A stretch of 64,000 nt of DNA from Lamellibrachia satsuma (taxonomy: Eukaryota; Annelida; Polychaeta; Sabellida; Siboglinidae). Within the stretch, counting starts at the first letter, position 1. Each line of letters starts with the position of its first letter. Location of the stretch: assembly GCA_033239005.1 (NCBI GenBank), contig BSQZ01000040.1, forward strand, positions 3,759,599 through 3,823,598, given 5' to 3'. Under the pieces are notes generated by a model. The model did not search any database, was not told where the DNA came from, and saw only the letters and a list, made by a program, of their open reading frames with translations. The position numbers and the translations under genes were made by a program. Positions 46,410 through 60,412 of this stretch are shown one piece after another.

Positions 46410-46659
46410 TTCGAGCCATTCAACATCCCTATTTGGCTGCAGGTATTGATTGAGGAGCTGTGGCTTATAGGATCTCGGACATGGGGCCCAATCGTCACAG
46501 TTCTAAATAGAAATACAGAGTGAAGATGTTGTTATCTATGTTGTGCTGTTGACGGATCTGTGCTACAACAGTTGCTAATTTACCATCGACACTAAAATCG
46601 CATTTTATATATTCGTAGCCAGCGCTGAAAAAAACAATTCCACATGCACAGTTAAACAT

Positions 46660-46874
46660 TCGAGGTTATATTTTAAATATCAGGGTGGCTCCTATGCTAG
46701 CGACCACGCCTGGTTATATTTTAAATATCAGGGTGGCTTCTATGCTAGCGATCACGCCTGGTTATATTTTAAATATCAGGGTGTCTCCTATGCTAGCGAC
46801 CACACCTGCATGGTTATATTTTAAATATCAGGGTGTCTCCTATGCTAGCGACCACGCCTGGTTATATTTTAAAT
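46660..46874 (+). repeat. 48-bp repeats (about 4.5 copies)
   Basis: Unit contains ggttatattttaaatatcag and gctagcgaccacgcct; the last copy fuses into hAT-derived sequence at the duplication junction. Confidence 0.9.
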
Positions 46875-49609
46875 TGGAATTTAACGATTTTGAAAGGAAT
46901 TGGAATTACTAAAAAAGAATTTTTTAAAAGGAATTGGAATTGAATGAAAAGGAATTGCAAGGAATTGGAGCGGAATTGGAATTGATTGAAAGGAATTGAC
47001 CCCATTCCTGATTGGGATGGACGTGTTTGTACTTGGACTCATTTGAACATTTTGTTATCTTGTCTTTGTAACGGTACAGAGTATTAGTCCGGTAGAAATC
47101 AACACATCTTTGACAAAACCCAAACATTTTCGTTTAAAAACAAAATTGTGTCCTAACATAGCTAGTAGGGTTTCCTAGACGTACAGAAAGACTGCAACCA
47201 ACATCAACCATGGGAACATCGGTTTTGTTTTAAGGAACAAAATACGTATACCCTGCCTTTATGATACTTTATTTTATTAACTGTCCTTACCTAATCGTAC
47301 GCACGATGCGTAGCACTGACCAGCAAGCTAATGCCTCTTCTACCGATTACGCGTCGACTCTCTCTCCTAGGCTTACATATTCGATGTGTGTGCGTGTGTG
47401 CGTGCGTGCGTGCGTGTGTGTGTGTGTATGCACACGTGGTAAAGTGTTGTAAGAGAAAAGTTATAACATATTTTGGAGAAAAAAAGATGTGCGTATAGTA
47501 CTGCAATTTAAGCAGAGGAAAAGTTGCTAGCGTGAAAAATACAATATGAATTAATGTTGCAAGGTGGAGATCCTCTGTATGAAGATCTCCAAACTTGGCG
47601 CTGTGGCTGGCTGGCAGTTTGTCCCAGTTGGCAATTGTACGAGACCTAAAGATAGTTGTCACTTGATTTATTAGTTCAAAATCCACAGTTAGCAAGACAC
47701 GATGTTAAATTTGACCTCTATGTTAAAATATTACTGTAATTAAGCTGTTAAAGAAAGAAAATATCACGGATTCAGTGCATGTATACAGATATTTCAAAGA
47801 GCGCACGAGCCAGGCAAACTTTGACCAATCGGTACTACTGTTGGGGGGCAAATTCTGTTTCGTATTCCATCCCTAGTTTCTATCCCTAGTTCATATTTAC
47901 GTATGATATATTTGCACAAGTGATAGCTTATAGTGTCATAACAGTGTTTTCTCATAGTTGAGTCAGTGCCGATCGAGAGCCAAAACCAAGACCGAATAAC
48001 ATTTTAGCATGTTTTTGTTGCTCTCCTCTTTATCACAGAAGTCGATTTTTCTTTTCCCGTCTTCCTCGTTACTGATCCCGTTCCACTGCCGCCTCCGCCA
48101 TCCGTTTCCACTCCCCCACCCCTTCCCCTCGTTGTCCAATCTCCGCCCACTCCCGCCAAATCTCTCTTCCCGCAGTCCTTCCATCTCAGTCTCGGTTTTT
48201 TCTTCTTCTACGTACACTCTAAGCGCATCCGCAGTAGTTGGTAATATCTCACGTATTTCTACAAGCTCAAAGTATTTGAAGTGGACTAATCATTGCCAAG
48301 CTCATCGATTCAGTATGCACTGACATATCTCGCCTAGAGCAGGGAATGAGGATGTATTATTTTATCTTATTTGTAACATAAAATAAGGCGCCATACATAT
48401 ATTCACTTCCATTTAATTTGGCTTGCTGACAAAGGTTTGACAATTTGTTTTTATGATAGCCTGACCTATGGCGGTCATCAGCAGGGTGTTAGTTCAACAA
48501 TCAGCAGATACGTGCCACTTATTTACCCCCCCCCCACCCTGTAAGCATGCAAGTACCTAGTTAAAAAATACTCATTAACATAAAATTGTTACCCCTCAAC
48601 CAAATAATATTTTTAGCTTTTGTGACACACATTGATATTATTCCCGGTAGTGTTGAGCCAGTCTGCATCTCTCTGTGGGGACAGTTACTAATTTCCTGAC
48701 CAAACCATTCCCCCTCTGTCAAGTCGGCATTGTCTTTTTTGTCAACAAATACGTATTCAGATAAAAGTGTAATCGTTTCACCGCATCACATTGGTTTGTG
48801 CAGTTGTGACACCCATTGTCGTTACTCCTGGTCATTGTCGTTACTCCTGGTCATTGTCGTTAGTCCTGGTCATTGTCGTTAGTCCTGGTCATTGTCGTTA
48901 CTCCTGGTCATTGTCGTTACTCCTGGTCATTGTCGTTACTCCTGGTCATTGTCGTTACATCTGGTCATTGTCGTTACTCCTGGTCATTGTCGTTACACCT
49001 GGTCATTGTCGTTAGTCCTGGTCATTGTCATTACTCCTAGTCATTGTCGTTACTCCTGGTCATTGTCGTTACTCCTGGTCATTGTCGTTACTCCTAGTCA
49101 TTGTCGTTACACCTGGTCATTGCCGTTACTCCTGGTCATTGTCGTTACTCCTGGTCATTGTCGTTACTCCTGGTCATTGTCGTTACATCTGGTCATTGTC
49201 GTTACTCCTGGTCATTGTCGTTACTCCTGGTCATTGTCGTTACACCTGGACATTGTCGTTACTCCTGGTCATTGTCGTTACTCCTGGTCATTGTCGTTAC
49301 ACCTAGTCATTGTCGTTACACCTGGTCATTGTCGTTACTCCTGGTCATTGTCGTTACACCTAGTCATTGTCGTTACTCCTAGTCATTGTCGTTACACCTA
49401 GTCATTGTCGTTACACCTGGTCATTGTCGTTACTCCTGGTCATTGTCGTTACTCTTGGTCATTTCGAGCCATTCAACATCCCTATTTGGCTGCAGGTATT
49501 GATTGAGGAGCTGTGGCTTATAGGATCTCGGACATGGGGCCCAATCGTCACAGTTCTAAATAGAAATACAGAGTGAAGATGTTGTTATCTATGTTGTGCT
49601 GTTGACGGA
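46875..49609 (+). repeat. 2.8-kb tandem duplication, unit 2
   Basis: Close copy of unit 1 with few substitutions and a longer 19-bp array. Its right end runs straight into array 3 at gttgacggatc|gttactcc, so the 48-bp repeats are missing here. Confidence 0.88.
48814..49461 (+). repeat. 19-bp satellite array 2 (about 34 copies)
   Basis: Same unit as array 1; shares a marker variant (gtcattactcctag near 49027) with array 3. Confidence 0.95.
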
Positions 49610-50481
49610 TCGTTACTCCTGGTCATTGTCGTTAGTCCTGGTCATTGTTGTTACTCCTGGTCATTGTCGTTACATCTGGTCATTGTCGTTACTCCTGGTC
49701 ATTGTCGTTACACCTGGTCATTGTCGTTAGTCCTGGTCATTGTCATTACTCCTAGTCATTGTCGTTACTCCTGGTCATTGTCGTTACTCCTGGTCATTGT
49801 CGTTACTCCTAGTCATTGTCGTTACACCTGGTCATTGTCGTTACTCCTGGTCATTGTCGTTACTCCTGGTCATTGTCGTTACTCCTGGTCATTGTCGTTA
49901 CATCTGGTCATTGTCGTTACTCCTGGTCATTGTCGTTACTCCTGGTCATTGTCGTTACACCTGGACATTGTCGTTACTCCTGGTCATTGTCGTTACTCCT
50001 GGTCATTGTCGTTACACCTGGTCATTGTCGTTACTCCTGGTCATTGTCGTTACACCTGGTCATTGTCGTTACTCCTAGTCATTGTCGTTACACCTGGTCA
50101 TTGTCGTTACTCCTGGTCATTGTCGTTACACCTGGTCATTGTCGTTACTCCTGGTCATTGTCGTTACACCAGGTCATTGTCGTTACTCCTGGTCATTGTC
50201 GCTACACCTGGTCATTGTCGTTACTCCTGGTCATTGTCGTTACACCTGGTCATTGTTGTTACTCCTGGTCATTGTCGTTACTCCTGGTCATTGTCGTTAC
50301 TCCTGGTCATTGTCGTTACACCTGGTCATTGTCGTTACTCCTGGTCATTGTCGTTACACCTAGTCATTGTCGTTACTCCTAGTCATTGTCGTTACACCTA
50401 GTCATTGTCGTTACACCTGGTCATTGTCGTTACTCCTGGTCATTGTCGTTACTCCTGGTCATTGTCGTTACTCCTGGTCAT
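49610..50481 (+). repeat. 19-bp satellite array 3 (about 46 copies)
   Basis: Same unit. The marker variant near 49742 lies about 715 bp from its counterpart in array 2. The array ends in the same tcatttcgagccattcaaca flank as arrays 1 and 2. Confidence 0.95.
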
Positions 50482-50734
50482 TTCGAGCCATTCAACATCC
50501 CTATTTGGCTGCAGGTATTGATTGAGGAGCTGTGGCTTATAGGATCTCGGACATGGGGCCCAATCGTCACAGTTCTAAATAGAAATACAGAGTGAAGATG
50601 TTGTTATCTATGTTGTGCTGTTGACGGATCTGTGCTACAACAGTTGCTAATTTACCATCGACACTAAAATCGCATTTTATATATTCGTAGCCAGCGCTGA
50701 AAAAAACAATTCCACATGCACAGTTAAACATTCG

Positions 50735-51175
50735 AGGTTATATTTTAAATATCAGGGTGGCTCCTATGCTAGCGACCACGCCTGGTTATATTTTAAATAT
50801 CAGGGTGGCTCCTATGCTAGCGACCACGCCTGGTTATATTTTAAATATCAGGGTGGCTTCTATGCTAGCGATCACGCCTGGTTATATTTTAAATATCAGG
50901 GTGTCTCCTATGCTAGCGACCACACCTGCATGGTTATATTTTAAATATCAGGGTGTCTCCTATGCTAGCGACCACGCCTGGTTATATTTTAAATATCAGG
51001 GTGGTTCCTATGCTAGCGACCACGCCTGGTTATATTTTAAATATCAGGGTGGCTCCTATGCTAGCGACCACGCCTGATTGTATTTTAAATATCAGGGTGG
51101 CTTCTATGCTAGCGACCACGCCTGGTTATATTTTAAATATCAGGGTGGCTTCTATGCTAGCGACCACGCCTGGTC
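50735..51175 (+). repeat. 48-bp repeats (about 9 copies)
   Basis: Same unit as 46660-46874; two adjacent units share a 4-bp insertion (cacctgcatgg) also seen in the first array. Confidence 0.92.
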
Positions 51176-51370
51176 TTAACAGGGGTCTCACTGGCCCACA
51201 TGAAAAATATTTTTTTTTCATGTAATCGCATCCACTGCATGCAATGATGGGCCAAAATAAACACGTATTGTATTCTATTGTATTGTATTGTCATATGGTA
51301 TTGTATAAGTTAAGTCACCCGTTAATTTGTCATGCTACCGTGTAGTGGCGCAACATATTATTCATGGAAA

Positions 51371-52188
51371 GGCGAGTTAGAAACTGTCTCAAACGCTTTC
51401 CCATTTGGCATTGAACACTGGGGTAACTCACTTTACAGTGTTTTCAGGGGGTTTAATGCGGTGGCAGGCTTCTATTTCCACTCTCGGTTTGGGCAGGGAT
51501 TCCCGCCTTTACATTTCTTTTACAATATTGTGTTTTAAGCATATTTGGGGGTTTATAATTCCCGCCTTTACGTCGTTTTATATATTATTGAGTAAAATAT
51601 GTACATGTCATTTTGCACACTAACACTTGGCCTTAGGTCTATAGCACACTTGCAGTACACCTTGCTTAGGTGACACTTGTGAATTTTGCACCATATATTG
51701 TATACACGAAATACATAAGTATTATGTAGCATGTGTTAGTGCTGGTTGTACGTCTGATGGTAGGTCCAGACGGAGATTGTATTGCTTTGTATATACTATG
51801 GTGGCTCCTATGAGAGCGACTGGTGGCTCCTATGAGAGCGACTTCTTTAGTCTTAATAGGAGTCTCCCAAATCCACGTTGTACTAAATATATTAATTAAT
51901 AGGAATTACAGTTACTGTAATACTATGTACAAATGGATAAATAAACGATTTTGTCTGTCTGTCTGTCTTGTATATTTACAGTAATTCCGGTACAACCAGC
52001 CGTGCGCTCACCACTATATGCGTGTAAGCGTCCGGCAATCCAATACATTTATTCATGGATTGTCATGTTAACAACATACTACTGTCTTTGCTTTGTTGAC
52101 GTAAATTGAACCACACACATCATTTATAATTACATTCAATTCACAGTGGGGGGATCCTATAGACAGCAGCGGAGGAACGTAAACGTTC
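51371..52188. mobile_element. 818-bp insertion in copy B with 11-bp target duplication
   Basis: ATTCATGGAAA occurs on both sides (51360-51370 and 52189-52199), while the equivalent place in arm A (near 30055) is uninterrupted. The insert includes two gtggctcctatgagagcgact units (51800-51845) and a (TGTC)n tail-like run (51952-51970). Family unknown. Confidence 0.6.
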
Positions 52189-53679
52189 ATTCATGGAAAA
52201 TGTCTTATCCCAAAGGGGGGCCATGGCCCCTTGCCCCTAATATACAGTTTGCTACACCAATGGTGAGAAGGAAGATTATACCTAATTTGGCGGTCAATGG
52301 CCTTGTAATCACTAAGTAGATTATCTCCTTGACATTTTATGGAACAGTTGGGTGAATCAGTCACTGGTCATATTAAACAAAACAACCAGTTGGTTTATAA
52401 GGGGTCAAGCAAGGTAATATTCATTAGTACTATATTGGTTATACTGAACCGTGGTACATAGTATTATTGACTGACCAGTGGTGACCTTTAGTATTGGCCA
52501 TAGGGTCAGGCCTGGTCATCTGATAGCATTATGACCAGAATCTCTTTGTAGCAATGGCAAGAGGTGAAGTTATCGTGAAAGTATGACGATGAATTGCTGT
52601 TCGTTTTACAAAAATTCGATCACATAAATACATTTTACGTGAATTTATCAAACTTGTTTTTATCCAAATAAGGGTGACATGAAGTGGGTGTAATTATGGG
52701 TGTGTATCATGGTTTTTTACTATTACGTACACGATATGTGGATGTGGATGCCATGCATCATTACATTTCTAATGTATGATGCTACCGAGTGCGGTTATAG
52801 GCAAGCCGCTCGTTTATGAGATAACTGCACGTGCATATACATATAATAGCACTAAGAAACACTTGTTTGTTATCATGAGACAACGAAAACGTGTTTGAGT
52901 TACGCATTATTAAACTGTGAACGAGAATACATGTACAGCTGTGTATACAAGAACCTTTGTGATTCCTTCACCAGTGTTAGAATGCGCTGTTGTCCGGTGT
53001 CATTTGCTCAGGATGTTGGTTGACACACAGACAACATTTTAGCTTAATCATCAATACAAACTAGCTCATCGAGGAAAGCAATTATTAAATGACATGTAAA
53101 AGTAGCAAAGGTGGGGCGATCATTTATCCCACCAGGCCTCCAATACGGGAGGCCCCAACCCCCACCCCAGGATTATATTAATAATAGGCCGGGGTGTTGT
53201 CGTTCTGTTTCAGAGCTAGCGTGATCGAAACTACTACTACGAGAGATAACTGTTTGGACCACCCAGCTGCGAGCGGCGAATTGCGAAACCAAATCTAACA
53301 CAGTTGACATAATTCCGAAGCGGGCCTACGGGTACAAAGCACAGCAACGCCTGACAATGTTGTAACTGTCTGTCGTGGCTGCCTTACAAGAAACACAGCA
53401 CACGCTAACGAATGAAGATATTATATCACGGGTAGGGGCTAATATTTCTATAGCCAAACGAGAAGTAGTTGACTGCGTATGTTCAGTGTAATTAACAGCA
53501 AGGAAGTTGTGTTGACAATGTTAGCAATGATTAGTGGTAGGTAGGATATTCTAGGTTCACCGCGTTTCACCAGACGAGCAAACCGGCGGTTGTCAACGCA
53601 CAATACCAACAGAGACGATATCGAGGCCGCTTCCGAAACCCCAAGTTGCGGGCATGACCTGGTCAACTTGGTAATTCAC

Positions 53680-53783
53680 CGAAGTCAAGAAACTACTGCA
53701 TTGACAGCGCACTCGGGTGAAACTACAAATAGTGGTCGAGCATATGTGCATTTTTTTCGTGGGTAGCAGCCGGTCAGACGCAT
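53680..53783 (-). pseudogene. PDK pseudo-exon 1 in copy B
   Basis: It starts with the same MRLTGCY codons as true exon 1. It then has an A-run indel that shifts frame (RKKCTYARPLF instead of [10 protein letters not shown]), and the donor is weakened from GTAAGT to GTGAAT. The upstream CRE-like, CCAAT and GC-palindrome region is still present. Confidence 0.88.
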
Positions 53784-54629
53784 CTTGGTCGATGTTGTTG
53801 TTTCGTAAAAATGCGCTGTCTTTATCAAGGCACATCCGTGGTCCGTATGCAGCCACACCAAGTACACAAATAGGCCACGGCTAGTGACGTAATGGATATC
53901 CTCTCCGCTGATTGGGCGCCCCCCCACCAACTCAAACTCACACTAACACGAAATGAATGATTGAGTCATTGACAATGGAACAAATGTAGGCTATGGGGAT
54001 TATGCCGCAGTTACACTTCCTTGTGTGTTACATACGAATGAAGGGCACAATAATTTATATATGTGTACTTTTCAAAAAGTCATATCTGACATAACTGCAT
54101 TTGAGCAGGCACACTGGCAAATTTGCTGGTGTCGAGTTTTAGATGATTTCAATAGACGGAAGGATTTTTGGCAATTTTTTCGCCACAAGGCACGTGTGCG
54201 TAGTAATTCATGCAGAAATTGGTAAAGATTTAAGGGTATGGCACGTTCAGGCATTTTAAATGAGTTAGAAGTATGAGACTTTGACTAAACTCGTTCAGCA
54301 TGTCAATTAGATGATGACAACGGCTGGTAAGAAGTTTCAGATTTTGTTACGGTCCCGTGTTCTTATAATCATGCAAAACGTTAACATGGAATCGTAACAG
54401 TAGACTGAACCCTATGCCACTGTCAATCCAATGTCCAAACCGTTAATTGACCTGAACCTTTGGATGAAATCCAGGTAGCCATTGAACTGAACAATTGAAT
54501 GAAATTGATCGATGTTTCAATGAAAAGTGTTTATGACAAGAATCTACAGATCAACGCACGTAGTCATCAATTTAATTGACTAATACATTGACCGGACGCG
54601 GACCACATACCAACATTAATATACACGAC

Positions 54630-54762
<133 letters not shown>

Positions 54763-55424
54763 TAATGGGACAGCTTGAACAGGCTCTCCGGATCTCTCCG
54801 CCTTCAGGACATGTCACAAATGGAGAGGTCTAACCCCATGACACACTAACTGGCCATTCTTTCACTATAATACAAACAGCATAACATAAGTGAGCAATAG
54901 CAAAGGAGTTTTCACACCTTCCCATCCTTGCCGCCAGTCGGTACCCCTGGCAGATAGTCCTGTTGGAAGTGGATCTTTCAGTTGCTGTGTTAACGAATGA
55001 TATTACGAGCTCGGAAAACTGATGCCTACGTATGATAACTTAACTTTAATTAGCTGCGGACCGGTCGGGGGAACACTCTTTGAAGTTTGTGTACGTATAG
55101 TTCCCAGAAACGTGTCGACCGAGACGGCAAGTGAGACGAAGTACAACTGATTCAGTGTGCATCCGCACATGGCGGGGGACAAACTGACAAATTTATGTTT
55201 CAGTTGTTCCATCTGCCAGGGTACTGTAGTACTACTACCACCCCTGGCTAGTGAGGATGCACCTTCCTGGTTATTTTCTATTTGACCACTCCAGTCTATC
55301 CACGAAGAGATAAGTAGCGTATACACTGATTATGTTACATTAATGTTGAAAATATTTAATTACCTGATAAAATACTGGTCCTGTTCCATGGACCTTTTGG
55401 AACCTTCGCAGTTCCCTCATTAGC

Positions 55425-55489
55425 GTTAGAATGCGCTGTTGTCAACCAACATCCTGAGCAAATGACACCGGACAACAGCGCATTCTAAC
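55425..55489 (+). repeat. Perfect 19-bp stem-loop (arm C copy)
   Basis: GTTAGAATGCGCTGTTGTC (55425-55443) and its exact complement (55471-55489) around a 27-nt loop; counterpart of 31343-31407. Confidence 0.8.
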
Positions 55490-57539
55490 ACTTCCAATAT
55501 TCTGACAGGTAACTAATTTATTTTCAGTAGAGTAGACGTGTTGTCTTAGAAACGAACAGCGGAATCGAGACTTTGTGTACACAACTGTAAATATCTTCTC
55601 GTTCACAGTTTAACGATGCGTAAGTAAAAAAGGTTTTGTCGTGTCGTGATAACAAACAGGTGTTTCTGCTAGTCCATGATTCAATGCATAACTAAAAATG
55701 AGTACTCTTTGCTTAAAACTTTAACGCGTAACTAAAACTGCATTTATAGTCATGTCAGCCTGTCAGACTAGTTCATAAATGAAGACACAAGATGAGAAAC
55801 CCCCTTGACTTTGACACTGCAAGACAGTTACGTGCTTGCTATGCACCGAAACAGACATTTTCGACATGAACTTATGCTATCTATATAATGTATGTTATTA
55901 TAATAGTTATGTATATCTTATGTACCAGCAGCTTGTCTAAACAGTACGGGTCCTTAGTTGCATATTGTAGGTTTAGCATGCATGAGTACCCAAAATAGTT
56001 TCAGATTGATAGTTACAATGGCTTGCTGGATAAAAAAACCCTCCCATTCAAGTGGAAAATACGATGGATCTGTCGTAAAAAAAACAGGACATATTTGGCT
56101 TGCAAATCTGTTTGTTTTTGATAGAGCTTATCCGCACTCGGCAGTAATGATACCTGGCATCCACATATCGTGTAATTAACAGTGATGATACACACCCGGA
56201 AGTACACCCACTTCATTTTACCCTATTTAGAAAAAAAAAATTTATAAACCCACGTAAAAATTAATTGATATGAGCGTATTTTTGTAAACTAACAGCAATT
56301 CATCGGCACGCTTTCATGATAGCTTCACCTCTTGCCATTACTACAGAGAGACTCTGGTCATAATGCTATCAGATGACCATCCCTGACCCTATGGCCACTA
56401 CTAAGGGTCACCACTGGTCAGTCAATAACGCTGTGTACTGTGGCTCAGCCTGACCAATATAGTACTAATGAAGCCTACCTTGCTTGACCCCTGACTGTTT
56501 TTTAATATGACCGATGGCTCATTCATAACATTGCCTTGTAACATGTCAATGGAATAATCTACTCAGAAATTACAAGGCTATTGACCGCCAACTTAGATGT
56601 AACCCCCTCCTCACCAGTGGTGGAGAAAACTGTGTATTAGAGGGCCTTGGCCCATCTTTGGGATGTGACATTTTTAACGGATAACCTGTTGCGCCACTAC
56701 ATGGTAGCATTACATATTAACGGGTGACTAAGTCGGACCCCCATTTCTGAGATCCTAAATACGCCACTGCTCCTCACAAAAAGGGGTTATATAAGCAGGG
56801 TTGTGACTGGGGGTTGGACATGTTGCTGTAGTCCAAGTTCCTGGCAAGTGCAGTCTAGGAGAAGCCGGACCACCTGTATTGTCATGAAATGAATATCCCC
56901 CTGTGTGAACCATCCCCCCTGTGTAGTGCATGTTTCATGGGTGATGACAGATATAGAGCAACAATTTAGAGCCGTATTGATATCACTATAACACATATAT
57001 AATAATTGATTCTGAACAACCAATATGTAATTTGACTTACAACGGCTCTGCTAAAGGCATTTTGAAACATATTACTTTGATGTTTAGAAAAACATATTGT
57101 TATGTTGTGGCAACATTTCCTTGATTTCAAAGTTATTGCAATTGACCTAAAAGCACTGACCATGTGTCATGCTTCAATAACAATGCCTCTTTTCAGCTAA
57201 ACATGAGCACAAACATATATGAGTTCTTGTACGTGTTGTTTGGTCCTGAATACAATAGATTATATTGAATAGAAAAACAAAGATTCAGTGATTGTCATTT
57301 TTGGATGTCATATGTATCATAACCTGCAGTAAACATGTTGTTATTCAGTAAGTGCGCACAGTCATATGTATTCACGTAGCATATTTACAAAAGTGAGGCT
57401 GAGCCAGACTTAATGTTTACAGTCAAGACATTTGAGACTATTTACAAAGAACATAGGCTCGTAAAAAAATTACCTGGCAGCTAGCCTATTGCACACTTTT
57501 GATATCTTGCTGTGGTTGTGTACTGTGGCCTAGTGCTCA

Positions 57540-57780
57540 GGGAAATGTAAAAAGAATCTTTAAGTCGGTACAACATCTTGCTAAAGTCTTCACACGCATA
57601 CTATTGGACAGAATGAAAGGAGCACTGGATGAAAAGCTACGTGCGTCGCCCCTATATATCAATTTTATAAATTTCGAGAAAGCTTTTGATAGTGTAGACA
57701 GAGACGTTATCTGGATGCTGGAATACAGCATAATTTGTGACACTAATCCAGCAGACGTACGAAAATTCCACCTGCTGTCT
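57540..57780 (+). pseudogene. Non-LTR reverse transcriptase fragment (arm C)
   Basis: Counterpart of 28745-29175: [20 protein letters not shown] then [17 protein letters not shown]. The region between is deleted and the frame is lost after WML. Confidence 0.75.
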
Positions 57781-60412
57781 GTACAGTCACTTATAAATAG
57801 GGGGCAGTCCGTAGCACCTGGCATACGGGAGGGATACTGAAAAGGTATCTGAACTACTAGGTGAAATAAATAACTAGTTTGTCAGTGGGAAATGTGTTCA
57901 ATTCCTATGAGGAATGTGTTGGTTTTTGCTTTGACAGGAGAGTGAGTCATTATACAATAGCATAGAGGGGTTAGTTTACAGCTGAGAGTTCACAGCACAC
58001 CTCATGAATGCATCACACATCAGGTATTCACCTGGGGACTGTGTCATCATCAACATAGTGAAGTCAGAATGATTTCAGTTTGGCACTGTTTCACTACAGT
58101 TTTATGTAAATGCATTTTTTGCACGATGCAACCCCCCATGCGAATCCATCCCCTCAACATTGTGCACATATTTAGGTTTTTATTCAGCATAATAAACATT
58201 TATTTTCCTTAAAATATAACATTTTATGTATTTAAAATCACAAATGACAGGAAAAGGTATTAAATGCTTCTTGTTTTCAAAAATACGTACAAAAATTGGT
58301 GCTTCGTGTGACCTCATTAGTTAATACTTAGGTACACCAAATGTCAACGACCCTTTGAGTCTATTGAATTATATATAACTAGAATTATGTCATAAAACTC
58401 TCAGTTGGTTTGCCGCTCAAAGTTATGTTGTCATGGTTTTAGAAAATACCACGTTAGTGAAACAATGGAGGATTAACTAGCCCATCATTCCCTTTTGTTG
58501 CATTGACCTATTACTTCCATGCATTCCTAACTCACACAAAGGTCACCATATCATTAACCGACATTCAGGGATAGTTATGATGAGTCAGTAATATATATGT
58601 CCTGGTATTGGTAATTGCTAACGATTATTGCATGTAATCAAAATAGAAGACGTAATAGATGGTATAAAAATAAAACCCATGTTTACAGTAGTTATTATAG
58701 TTAAGTCATTCAGTAAATTTTGGTTTTCTTGAGGTAACTTGATTGATAGCTTACACATTTTGAAATATGCATTAGTAGAATACAGTGTTTGTGACGCCTA
58801 GTGTTTAGAAGTGTTTGTTATTTTGAATGTGACTAACAGCAAAACTGACTATTTCGCCAATGAGGGAGTAAAGGTATTTTCTCATGAATCAAGTAATAAA
58901 GATTAATTAACTTTATGCCAGTTAAACGTTAAAAAACAATGTGGTAGACACATGTTAGGTAGACATTAGACAAACCTCAAACAACAAATATAGTTTAAAA
59001 ATAGCAAATATGGAAAATAATAATAAGAATAACAAATTAAAATAATGTATATATATGGATTCCACGGTAGAATATATAGAGAGAATACGTTGTTTGGATG
59101 TGTTGCTTTATCTGCAGTGTGTTGCATTCTGGGTAACAGTGTATTCCCAGGTAACTGATGCTTGTGTAGTGAGTGGGGCAGGTGGGTGGGGGAGATTGAG
59201 CTGTCAGGCATGTCGGAGATAAACAGCTGTAGTGCAAGACTGTGTAGTGCTAGACATCGTGTTGATTCGACATAAAATGGACTGTGCGCTGATCCACAAC
59301 AAAACAAAAGTCGTGTGTTGATTTGGCCAGTGCAACCGTCGTTGAGCCGATTAAAAAATTCAATCGCAGCAACAAATGTTATATAATGTGCGATGACCCG
59401 GTCACACAAACGCGCGACTCGAAACAAAAGTTTAGCCATTTAGACCAACCATTAGCCTGGCAGTGGCTAGCATTGGTCTTGTTCTTCTTCCAATATGATC
59501 ACGCTAGCCGACATACTCGTACATGTCATGGCCACTTACTATGTTAAACTCGAAGTTAGTCCACTTATGAACCGTGTTCTGAGAATAAAAGTTTTTTAAA
59601 AATACACTGATGTATAACGATGAACGAATCGGCTTCTAACCCTAGTCACAACTAATGAGATTTACTTTTGATTAGAAGAAAATCGTTACTTCATTATTCT
59701 CTACCGACTTCATAAACAGTTTCACAAAGCTTCGAACCCCCTCATGAGTTCAACGACGTGTAGTGTCATACAGTGATGTTTTGAGGTCACCCCTTACTAC
59801 CAAATGAATGGCATGGAAAACTATGCAGTCATATTTATTACACCTCTCCAATGTCTATTCTCTGAAAGTTTCTCTTGTCTGTGAACAGGCAGGTAGAAAA
59901 TGCTTTAGGGGCCGTCCATAAAGTATGTCATACTCTGGTTGTGAGGTGTCTGGGTTAGTGTTACATGTTATAGGGGACATTAGGGGTGTCTCGTGATCTC
60001 TACGTAGTGATTAAGAGAAAACGTCTTGGTTCATCTAGCTGTCAATCTCAGATTGGTATTAGTGATAGCATTTATTGCTATGCCAGTTTTACATTTCTGG
60101 ATTCCAACAGGCTTCACTGCATGAGTCATTACGCCTATTAAACGTACTGTTACATACATACACGTGGACATTTGATGTTATTATGTTTAGTGGGGGATTA
60201 TTGTAGGGTTAATAGATATATTTAGGCACTGGAGGGCATCACACATAACATATTTAGTTACCCACTACTAGAGGGCACCTGCTATACAAATCATTTAATC
60301 ACCCACTTGAGGGCACCTGGAATAAAAGGAGGGGATTCTGGAGGGAAGAAGTCTTCTTCCAGGTGGGTTTTAAGTCGATGGTTATGAGGAAGGCTCTCCG
60401 GCATGGTACTCA

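Larger units (their letters stand above)
44071..46874 (+). repeat. 2.8-kb tandem duplication, unit 1
   Basis: It repeats at an offset of 2804 bp (later 2785 because of small indels) as 46875-49609. It contains the hAT 3' end, a GT-rich microsatellite (44581-44660), an ordinary-looking 1.4-kb stretch, 19-bp array 1 and 48-bp repeats. No gene was recognised. The paired 104-codon frames at 45224 and 48009 are Ser/Pro-rich translations of a C/T-rich stretch. Confidence 0.9.

Noticed and set aside
46086..50595. Many long ORFs with a VIVVTPGHCRYSWSLSL-like repeat
   Set aside because: All frames give the same peptide because the 19-bp satellite unit is not a multiple of three; they are not genes.
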